Positions 1 through 5,970 of a stretch of 13,973 bases of DNA are shown here, in pieces. A program made the translations under genes and the position numbers. Positions within the stretch are counted from its first letter, which is position 1, and each line of letters opens with the position of its first letter. The stretch is taken from the NCBI GenBank assembly GCA_905236595.1, contig CAJORE010000202.1, positions 1-13,973 on the forward strand, read 5' to 3'. The stretch comes from an uncultured Selenomonadaceae bacterium. Lineage in GTDB: Bacteria; Bacillota; Negativicutes; Selenomonadales; Selenomonadaceae. Below the pieces are notes generated by a model. The model was not told the DNA's origin, ran no database searches, and saw nothing but the letters and a program-made list of their open reading frames with translations.

Positions 1-186
1 CCGAAAAAATCCCTCGGCAATGGCACGAACTCATTTATGCAGTATTTCCTTGGCTTTACGCAAAAATTTTACAAAAAATTTTGCGCGAAGCTTGGTATCA
101 CCGTCGAGCAAAAGTGCTATAATTCGTTTTCGGACGGAGAACAAAAAAATCCGCCTTACGGCGGAGAATATTTTCGCTTAAGGTAG
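1..186 (+). CDS. Possible 3' end of an unidentified rightward ORF (partial at left edge)
   Basis: Frame 1 is open from the first base of the window to a TAG at 184-186, giving 61 codons. The peptide is rich in Phe, Lys and Tyr and ends in GGEYFRLR. I recognise no family. It would end 8 nt before lysR, compatible with tandem genes, but the same stretch also holds a convincing extended -10 promoter (115-123) and a terminator-like hairpin (143-165), which argues for non-coding leader DNA. In AT-rich DNA an open stretch this long arises by chance fairly often. Treat it as a weak call that depends on what lies left of the window. Confidence 0.25.
   Translation, partial: PKKSLGNGTNSFMQYFLGFTQKFYKKFCAKLGITVEQKCYNSFSDGEQKNPPYGGEYFRLR
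115..123 (+). promoter_or_regulatory. Extended -10 promoter likely driving the lysR-type gene
   Basis: TGC followed by TATAAT (118-123) is a perfect consensus -10 with the TGn extension. No good -35 lies at 17 bp: the hexamer there is GTATCA, and TTGGTA at 92-97 would need a 20 bp spacer. Extended -10 elements can work without a strong -35. Transcription would start near 130, leaving a leader of about 65 nt that contains the hairpin at 150-165. Confidence 0.5.
143..165 (-). terminator. Intrinsic terminator for leftward transcription, within the lysR leader
   Basis: On the minus strand a 6-bp GC-rich stem (TCCGCC / GGCGGA, 150-165) closes a GTAA (GNRA-type) loop and is followed at once by seven T residues (149-143). 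That is a textbook rho-independent terminator for leftward RNA. On the plus strand the same hairpin is followed only by GAATATTTT, so it would be a weak rightward terminator or attenuator. Leftward RNA reaching it would have to cross lysR in antisense from the gene at 1100-2353, or start within lysR. Confidence 0.55.
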
Positions 187-194
187 GCAAAACA

Positions 195-1088
195 ATGGAC
201 ATAAAAGATTTACGCGCCTTTTATGCCGTAGTCGAAGAAGGCAACATAAGTCACGCCGCCATGCGGTTGAACGTCACGCAATCGGTAATATCGCGGCAAA
301 TGAAACGTCTCGAAGAAAGTTTGGGCGTGCGCCTGTTTGAACGGGGCAACCGGCAAATTCGCCTTACGGACGCCGGTCGCGCCTTTCATTTGCGTACGGA
401 AAACATCTTAGGGCTTTTGGACGGCGCCATTGACGAATTGCAAAACATCGAAGGCGGCGCCGCCGGAACAATCAAAATCGGCACGATTACCACCAGCGGC
501 GCCTTTATCCTGCCGCGCCTCATTGCCAAATTCAACGAACAATTCCCCAACGTCAAGTTCGAGCTTTGGGAAGCGGACGGCTCACGCATTTTTGAATTGT
601 TGGACAGCCGCATAATCGACATCGCCATAACGCGCACCCAAGCCGCCGACGATATTTATGCGTCAATCGTCCTTTCCGGCGAGCCGTTGATGATTATCAT
701 GCGCAGTGTGGCACCCATCGGCGATGCCAACGAAACGGTGCGCCTTGCCGAACTGAAAGACACGCCGCTGATTGTTCCGCTTCGTTGGCAAAGTGCGCTC
801 ATTGATTCGTGCCGCCGCTTGGGCTTTAATCCGAACATCGTTTGCGTAACGCGCAGTTCCATAATGGATTTGCTGTTCGTCCGGCAAAAAATGGGCGTCG
901 CCATCCTGCCGGCCTTTGCTTTGGACATGACCAGCGGCGATGATCTCATTGCCAAACGGTTAATCGAACCGGAAATGACGACGCATACCGTGGTGTCATG
1001 GCTGAAAAATCAGCCGTTGCCGTTAAATTGCCGCCACTTCATTGATATGTTTCGCGAAATGTTTGCCACGCCTCCCGTAAATTCGTAA
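195..1088 (+). CDS. LysR-family transcriptional regulator
   Basis: This is a 297-residue DNA-binding regulator of normal LysR length. Residues 2-60 form the winged helix-turn-helix, with the family pattern of NISHAAMRLNVTQSVISRQM followed by RLEESLGVRLFER and LTDAGRAF. A linker helix follows, and residues 90-295 form the periplasmic-binding-protein-like effector domain, beginning IKIGTITTSGAFILPRLIAKF. The ATG at 195 is preceded by AAGGTAGG, a good ribosome binding site, and by an extended -10 promoter at 115-123. LysR proteins usually control a divergent neighbour and themselves. Here the left neighbour lies outside the window, while the right neighbour is convergent, ending 11 bp away, and would not be a classical divergent target. 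The effector cannot be named from sequence. The family call is firm and the regulon unknown. Confidence 0.95.
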   Translation: MDIKDLRAFYAVVEEGNISHAAMRLNVTQSVISRQMKRLEESLGVRLFERGNRQIRLTDAGRAFHLRTENILGLLDGAIDELQNIEGGAAGTIKIGTITTSGAFILPRLIAKFNEQFPNVKFELWEADGSRIFELLDSRIIDIAITRTQAADDIYASIVLSGEPLMIIMRSVAPIGDANETVRLAELKDTPLIVPLRWQSALIDSCRRLGFNPNIVCVTRSSIMDLLFVRQKMGVAILPAFALDMTSGDDLIAKRLIEPEMTTHTVVSWLKNQPLPLNCRHFIDMFREMFATPPVNS

Positions 1089-1089
1089 T

Positions 1090-1117
1090 CGGCTATGGCT
1101 TAGACAGTCAATAGCCG
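1090..1117. repeat. Inverted repeat between convergent genes, possible bidirectional terminator
   Basis: CGGCTAT (1090-1096) pairs with ATAGCCG (1111-1117). The helix continues after one bulged A with GGCT/AGTC-type pairing that includes a G-U pair, to a 5-nt loop at 1101-1105. It lies exactly between the stop codons of the convergent genes and covers the stop of the leftward gene (1100-1102). Neither side has a T run, so efficient intrinsic termination is doubtful. Confidence 0.4.
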
Positions 1118-2353
1118 TCGGGCATTGAACCACATTAACGACAAGATGAGGGCGAAAAACGCAACCGCCCCCGTCAACGGCAACAACGGAACGCCGAATT
1201 CAACGAGTGCGCCGCTGGAAAAAAGTGCGCCGCAAATCCCGGCAAACAAAGCCGCACCATGATTTTGCGCCGCAACCGTTTTTACGGTATGTGACAATTT
1301 GACGGTCGGTATCAAAGCATAAAGATCGCGACGCAAAACAAGATCCGTCGTCATGGGTTCATCTTCCGCCGTCGTCGTCGGCGCATTTTCTCCGGCGGCC
1401 TCCTCCGTCAAAAGCATCTTCGTCGGCGACCCGACCAGTACCGATAAATCTCCTGCCAAATAAACTTCCGCTTCCGTTTTGTTCGTCCCCACCACCGCGA
1501 CAAACGAACCTTTGGCGCGCATCAGCTGTATTTCCCGTATCATCGCCAGCGGCCGCAAACCGTTTTGAATGGGGACGCCCGTTTCCCGCTCGATACTCGC
1601 CGCCAAACGTTTCGGTTCGTTGCCGAAAAAGCGCGTGACAAATCCCATGTCGTTGAGCATGGCAATCGTCTCAACCGCCATTTTGTTCACGTCGTCTTTA
1701 AGCGCGATAAGACCGCGAGTTATGCCGCCGCCGACAATAATCACGGGTATTTTGCCGTGATATGCAAGTTGGTCGGCACGAGTTGCCATTACTGCGGGAA
1801 TCTGCATGGCAAATTCCTCTTCGACCCACGCAATGTCCCCGACGCGAAAAATCGTGCCGTTCAAATTGGCCTGCGCCCCGAAGGGCGTTTCAATAAACGA
1901 CGACCGACGAAAAAGATCTGTCAAGCCGCGTTTGGCGGCGGCGTAATATATCGCACGACCGACGGGATGGTGCGCTCCTTCTTCGATTGTCGCCGCCAAA
2001 GTCAGCAACCGATCCTGTTCCATGCCGTTCATGCCGACAATGTCCGTTATCAACGGCCGCCCTTCCAAAAGCATTTGCGGGCGCGTAAACGCAATCGCAT
2101 CTATTTGCCGCAAAGCATCGAAAGTCTTGAGCGCACGAACCTGCACGCCGTTGTCGGCGGCTTTTTTTTTGGCAAAACGAAAAGTAATCTTATCGCCCGC
2201 CCAATATAAGCACGGCGAAGTCAGCAAAAACACCGCCGCAAACATCGCAACATAAATCGTCGGCGCACCGTTTGCCGTAAAAATCGGCGACGCTGTCGCG
2301 CTTGCGGCTAAAGCGGCGCCGATTGTCCATAATATAAAATCGTTTTTGTTCAT
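1100..2353 (-). CDS. Degenerate P1B-type (heavy-metal) ATPase relative, catalytic motifs lost
   Basis: This is a 417-residue membrane protein that aligns along its length with the C-terminal part of CopA/CadA-type pumps. Residues 33-50 carry an SPC motif (S46-P47-C48) where the CPC metal-site helix lies. Residues 70-300 follow the phosphorylation/nucleotide-binding domains, with the HP motif kept (HHPVGRAI, 128-135). Residues 350-415 match the last transmembrane pair. The HMA and actuator (TGE) domains are absent. The phosphorylation loop DKTGT reads TRPQM (90-94), TGD reads FGN (243-245), and GDGxND reads GTNKTE (289-294). It therefore cannot use the normal phospho-aspartate cycle. The frame has no internal stop or frameshift, so it is more likely a maintained pseudoenzyme than a fresh pseudogene. 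A 22-residue acidic/Thr-rich insert lies near 313-334. The ATG at 2353 has an AAGG site 10 nt upstream, within a small palindrome. Substrate and role are unknown. Confidence 0.75.
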   Translation of the reverse strand: MNKNDFILWTIGAALAASATASPIFTANGAPTIYVAMFAAVFLLTSPCLYWAGDKITFRFAKKKAADNGVQVRALKTFDALRQIDAIAFTRPQMLLEGRPLITDIVGMNGMEQDRLLTLAATIEEGAHHPVGRAIYYAAAKRGLTDLFRRSSFIETPFGAQANLNGTIFRVGDIAWVEEEFAMQIPAVMATRADQLAYHGKIPVIIVGGGITRGLIALKDDVNKMAVETIAMLNDMGFVTRFFGNEPKRLAASIERETGVPIQNGLRPLAMIREIQLMRAKGSFVAVVGTNKTEAEVYLAGDLSVLVGSPTKMLLTEEAAGENAPTTTAEDEPMTTDLVLRRDLYALIPTVKLSHTVKTVAAQNHGAALFAGICGALFSSGALVEFGVPLLPLTGAVAFFALILSLMWFNARRLLTV

Positions 2354-2388
2354 AAGGTCTCAGCCTTGAGCAAACAAGGAAATGAAAT

Positions 2389-2404
2389 ACGGGGCATCGC
2401 CCGT
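2389..2404. repeat. Short inverted repeat upstream of the ATPase-like gene
   Basis: ACGGG (2389-2393) and CCCGT (2400-2404) flank a 6-nt spacer. It is adjacent to the larger palindrome at 2407-2440, in the leader of the leftward gene starting at 2353. A further small palindrome, AAGG-N6-CCTT at 2354-2367, puts the likely ribosome binding site in a stem. Confidence 0.3.
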
Positions 2405-2406
2405 AA

Positions 2407-2440
2407 CCGTTTGCCGTTCCGTCATCGGCGCGGCAAACGG
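2407..2440. repeat. 34-bp palindrome with perfect 10-bp arms
   Basis: CCGTTTGCCG (2407-2416) is perfectly repeated in inverse as CGGCAAACGG (2431-2440). The 14-nt centre itself contains CCG-TCAT-CGG (2419-2428), so the whole folds into a two-tier hairpin or cruciform. It lies between the PBP gene and the ATPase-like gene. There is no T run on either strand, so it is not a classical intrinsic terminator. Alternatives are a protein-binding site, an RNA-processing or stability hairpin, or a REP-like element. Confidence 0.55.
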
Positions 2441-2477
2441 CTGTTAAACATGGCTTTTTAAGGAAACGCTGCATTTT

Positions 2478-2500
2478 CCGTAAGTTCGTTAAACTTACGG
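2478..2500 (-). terminator. Strong hairpin over the stop codon of the PBP gene (possible terminator)
   Basis: CCGTAAGTT (2478-2486) and AACTTACGG (2492-2500) form a perfect 9-bp stem with a 5-nt loop. The stop codon of the leftward PBP gene (2495-2497) lies within the stem. On the minus strand the following bases are GAAAATGC, not a T run, so termination would be weak or need Rho. It may instead protect the 3' end of the long operon mRNA. Confidence 0.35.
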
Positions 2501-4483
2501 ATCAAAATAAACAATAATTTTTGTTCCGTGGTCGGTCAGCGTATTGGCGGCAATGCTTTGGCTCGTGGCAAACCCCGACCCCACCGCTTCAAAGGACAGA
2601 TCGTTTTCACCGGCAAGGCCTGCCGCTTCGCGAATACTTTTGCCGCTAAAGTCGGGAACGACAACTTTGCCCGTCGGCACAGCGCCCACATAAGGCCGCT
2701 TAGCCGGCTTGGGAGCCGCCTTCGGTTTCGGCTTCGCCGGTTCGTCATCGTCGGCTGTCACCGTCGTTGAAGGCTCGATTCGCAAATACCGCAGTATTTT
2801 TGAAAAAATACTGCCCGCTATCGGTGCGGCAATTTGTCCGCCGTAGAACGTTCCCTTGGGATCGTCGATTATGACCAGCACCACGAATTGCGGATCCTCA
2901 ACGGGCGCAAAGCCGCAAAAGGACGCAATGTAGTGGCCTTCCATGTAGCCCAACGCATCTTCGCGGATTTTTTGCGCCGTACCGGTTTTTCCTGCCACAC
3001 GGTAGCCTTTGACCTTGGCTTTTTTTCCGCCGCCCGACGCAACCACTTCTTCAAGCAAGCCGATAAGCGTTTTGTCCGTCGCCGAATCAATGACGCGGCG
3101 CACTTCTTGCTTTTCTGTTTCGCTGTAAATGCTACCGTCGGCATTGCGTATCGACTTTATGATATGCGGTTTCAATAAAACTCCGTCATTGGCGATGGCC
3201 GCCATGGCCGTCACTAATTGCAACGGCGTGACGGCGATGCTTTGTCCGATGCTCGATGTGGCTATATCCGAATCGACCATTTCCTGCGGATTAAACAGCA
3301 AGCCGCTTTCTTCGCCGGGCAAGTCGATGTCGGTAGGTTCGCCGAAGCCGAACAATTCGGCATAATGCATGAGACGTTCCGCGCCCAATTTCAACCCGAT
3401 TTGCGCGAACCCCGTGTTGATGGATGATTTTACAATTTCCGTGAACGTAACCGTGCCGAAACTTTCCCCGTTCCAATTCTGTATGCGCTTGTCGCTGACC
3501 ATGACATAGCCGGGATCGACGTAGTAATCCCCCGGCGCAACGATTTTTTCCTGCAACGCCGCTCCCGCCACCATGGCCTTAAACGTCGAACCCGGCTCAT
3601 AAATCGTCGATACGGCGCGGTTCCGCCAAGTAGTCGGATCGTAATCCCAAAAGCGATTCGGATTGTACGAAGGGCGTTGTGCCATCGCCAAAACGTCGCC
3701 GCTCTTTGGATCAAGCACCACGCAAGTTACGGCGTTGGGATTGTTGGCGGCTATCGCCTTATCAATTTCCTGTTCGACAATAAATTGGATGCCGCTGTCA
3801 ATGGTAAGTTCGATGGTCTTGCACCGATCGCCGCGATAACGCTTGCGGGCAAAAATCGAATCCAAAATCGGTGTGGCGCTCCTGTCCGTGTAAATAAATT
3901 CCTCGGTGACCTCGCCCTTTATATATTTGTCCATGGCTTGCTCAATGCCGTCAAGCCCTTTATCGTCCGTCCCCACGAAACCTATGACGTTCGCCGCCAA
4001 AACATCGTTGGGGTAATAGCGCTTTGCCTCGTCGCGGAAACCCAAGCAGGCGCCGTATGATTTTTCGCGAATAACCTGCCGCACGGCTTCATACTCCGTC
4101 TGTTCCATGCGTCGTTTCACCCACGCGAAGCCGCCGCCCACGGCAATATCGTCCAATATTTCCTGCTTGTCCTTGCCGATAATCGGTGCCAAGTCCTCGG
4201 CGACGGCGTCGGCATTTTGCACATGATTGGGATCGACAAACAAGGATTTGGTCATGGTCGATACCGCCAACTCGCGCCCGTGACGATCAATTATGGCGCC
4301 GCGCGGCGATTGCACCGAATAATCAATGCCGACCTGGTTGCGCATCCGCTCGGCAAGCTCACCGCCCTGCACCAACTGAATCCACGCATAACGAAACGTC
4401 ACAAGGCCGATCATGCCCAACAGGAATACCACCAGCGTACCGATGCGAGTCTGTACGCGCACACGATTTTTCCGCAACGTCAT
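2495..4483 (-). CDS. Class B penicillin-binding protein with one PASTA domain (SpoVD/FtsI-like transpeptidase)
   Basis: This is a 662-residue D,D-transpeptidase that cross-links peptidoglycan outside the membrane. Residues 13-36 are the single N-terminal membrane anchor. The pedestal domain includes QSPRGAIIDRHGRELA (58-73). The transpeptidase domain has the catalytic STFK (Ser299-Lys302), SIN (354-356) and KTGT (499-502). After a Lys/Pro/Ala-rich linker (about 576-598), one PASTA domain fills 605-661. This layout matches SpoVD or Firmicutes FtsI/PBP2B-type proteins; which one is unclear. Such genes normally sit in the dcw cluster behind rsmH/ftsL, but here the upstream gene is a diguanylate cyclase. 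The ATG at 4481-4483 overlaps the cyclase stop (ATGA), and AAGGT lies about 9 nt upstream within the cyclase gene, so translation is probably coupled. Confidence 0.93.
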   Translation of the reverse strand: MTLRKNRVRVQTRIGTLVVFLLGMIGLVTFRYAWIQLVQGGELAERMRNQVGIDYSVQSPRGAIIDRHGRELAVSTMTKSLFVDPNHVQNADAVAEDLAPIIGKDKQEILDDIAVGGGFAWVKRRMEQTEYEAVRQVIREKSYGACLGFRDEAKRYYPNDVLAANVIGFVGTDDKGLDGIEQAMDKYIKGEVTEEFIYTDRSATPILDSIFARKRYRGDRCKTIELTIDSGIQFIVEQEIDKAIAANNPNAVTCVVLDPKSGDVLAMAQRPSYNPNRFWDYDPTTWRNRAVSTIYEPGSTFKAMVAGAALQEKIVAPGDYYVDPGYVMVSDKRIQNWNGESFGTVTFTEIVKSSINTGFAQIGLKLGAERLMHYAELFGFGEPTDIDLPGEESGLLFNPQEMVDSDIATSSIGQSIAVTPLQLVTAMAAIANDGVLLKPHIIKSIRNADGSIYSETEKQEVRRVIDSATDKTLIGLLEEVVASGGGKKAKVKGYRVAGKTGTAQKIREDALGYMEGHYIASFCGFAPVEDPQFVVLVIIDDPKGTFYGGQIAAPIAGSIFSKILRYLRIEPSTTVTADDDEPAKPKPKAAPKPAKRPYVGAVPTGKVVVPDFSGKSIREAAGLAGENDLSFEAVGSGFATSQSIAANTLTDHGTKIIVYFDP

Positions 4484-5925
4484 TTGTTTTTACCTTGGAA
4501 ATCGGACACATCTTTACCTTCGCGCTTTTCCATGCCCGGATGATTTTCCATGCCCGGGTGATAGACACGGAAACAGTTCCTTCCCGATAATTTTGCCTCA
4601 TAAAGAGCCACGTCGCTTTGTTGCGCCAGCAAATCAACGGGCAACGGCTCGTCGGGGGCGTAGGCAATGCCGGCGCTGACCGTAAGCCGACTGAGTTCCG
4701 CATCCATGCGATATATTGACAGCAACCGTTCCATAAAGTTTGCCAAATCCGCCTTAACATCCACCAGATCAATGTTCTTGGTTATGACGACCATGAATTC
4801 GTCGCCGCCCATGCGAACGTTCAAGGCATCCGGGAAGGACGATTTTAAGACTTCGGCAAAAACCAACAGCGCCGCGTCGCCGGTTTGGTGTCCGTAAGTA
4901 TCGTTCACTTCTTTGAAATGATCCAAGTCCAAAGAGATAAGCGTAACTTGCGCCTCTTTGTCAAGCTTTTCGACAAACTCCTGCAAGTGGCGGCGGTTGG
5001 CCAATCCCGTCAACATATCATTGCGCGCCATACCTAAAATCACCTGGCTGTACGCCGAAAGTTTTTCGTGCATTTCCTTCAGTGCGCGTCCGGTGGCGCC
5101 CATTTCGTCGCGACGGTTGATAATTTCCTCCAAACGCTTGGCATCTTCGTCGGTAAGCGTCAAGTCGTTGTTCCCCAGCGCCGCCAAACGTTTGATGACA
5201 AATTTAAACGGCATTGCCAAACGTTTGCCGACTTCGTGCGCAAACAGGACAAAGAGGGCTTGGAGCGCCGCCAAGCAAAACAAACCGCGGGCAATGTCAT
5301 GGTTTAAGACTTCCTCTTGCATCTTTTGCCGTCGAAGCAGTTGCCGATTTATTTCATCAACCCAAACACCCGTACCGATGACCCACTTATAAGGCTCAAA
5401 ACTGACGGTGTAATTGCGCTTGGGCAAATATTCCGTCTCCCCGGGCTTTGGGTACAGGCTGTCGGTATAGCCGCCGCCCTCTTTGCGGGCTTCGTCAATG
5501 AAAGCTTTGATGATGTTGTTCCCCGCACCATCGACATACTCAAGGCGATCCTGCCCTTCTTCGGGTTGTCCGGGCAAGACAACGTTCACCCCGTCATACG
5601 TATCAATCCAAAAATAACCTTGGCCGTCGTCGTAACGAAGATTGCGTACAAGGCGTGCCGCTTCGGTTTTGGCCTGCGCTTCGGTCAGTTGCCCGGCTTT
5701 TTGCCGCGCATAAACATCCTTTATGGCCGACAACGCTATTTGCGTTTCGTTGCGTAATATTGAATCTATTTCCCGGGAGCGGTTCAGCAAATAGTCCTCG
5801 TTTTGCACGCGGTGCCAATAAGTGGAGCTGCCGATAAAAAGCACTCCCAAAGAAAGGGTGGTGACGAACGACACACAAGTCATAACAAAGGCCAGTCCGC
5901 TTGCCAAGGATTTAAATCTAAACAT
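4480..5925 (-). CDS. Membrane-bound diguanylate cyclase, Cache sensor plus GGDEF domain
   Basis: This is a 481-residue enzyme predicted to make c-di-GMP from two GTP. A transmembrane helix (8-32) is followed by an extracytoplasmic single-Cache domain (about 38-195). That domain has the sCache hallmarks GYFWIDTYDG (103-112) and WVIGTGVWVDEI (181-192). A second helix (211-229), a HAMP-like linker and a GGDEF domain (300-455) follow. The signature is intact (RMGGDEF, 371-377), as are DMLTGLANRR (303-312) and the metal-binding segment SLDLDHFKEVND (331-342). The product-inhibition I-site RxxD is not present at its usual place before Arg371. The tail (455-481) carries a duplicated HPGME unit. It sits 45 bp after coaBC with a GGGGTG ribosome site and overlaps the PBP start by 4 nt. 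The ligand is unknown; small carboxylates are common for sCache. Confidence 0.93.
   Translation of the reverse strand: MFRFKSLASGLAFVMTCVSFVTTLSLGVLFIGSSTYWHRVQNEDYLLNRSREIDSILRNETQIALSAIKDVYARQKAGQLTEAQAKTEAARLVRNLRYDDGQGYFWIDTYDGVNVVLPGQPEEGQDRLEYVDGAGNNIIKAFIDEARKEGGGYTDSLYPKPGETEYLPKRNYTVSFEPYKWVIGTGVWVDEINRQLLRRQKMQEEVLNHDIARGLFCLAALQALFVLFAHEVGKRLAMPFKFVIKRLAALGNNDLTLTDEDAKRLEEIINRRDEMGATGRALKEMHEKLSAYSQVILGMARNDMLTGLANRRHLQEFVEKLDKEAQVTLISLDLDHFKEVNDTYGHQTGDAALLVFAEVLKSSFPDALNVRMGGDEFMVVITKNIDLVDVKADLANFMERLLSIYRMDAELSRLTVSAGIAYAPDEPLPVDLLAQQSDVALYEAKLSGRNCFRVYHPGMENHPGMEKREGKDVSDFQGKNK
4526..4561. repeat. 18-bp tandem duplication in the cyclase 3' end
   Basis: TTTTCCATGCCCGGATGA (4526-4543) is repeated at 4544-4561 with one mismatch (A to G). 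It is in frame and adds six residues, giving HPGMENHPGME in the protein tail after the GGDEF fold. It looks like a recent slippage duplication with little likely effect. Confidence 0.8.
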
Positions 5926-5970
5926 TTCGTCACCCCGGATTTATTATGAACAACGATTCTTGAGATGCCG

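Noticed and set aside
1565..2209. 214-codon rightward frame opposite the ATPase-like gene
   Set aside because: It is antisense to a frame with clear P1B ATPase similarity, starts without a ribosome site, and its peptide is Arg/His/Asn-rich with no family resemblance.
1100..2353. Loss of ATPase motifs caused by sequencing frameshifts
   Set aside because: Similarity to the family continues in the same frame on both sides of each altered motif, so local frameshifts do not explain the substitutions.
2190..2474. 94-codon leftward frame starting in the palindrome-rich leader
   Set aside because: It runs into the ATPase-like gene out of frame, is built largely from the palindromic repeats and resembles nothing; a leader peptide role cannot be supported.
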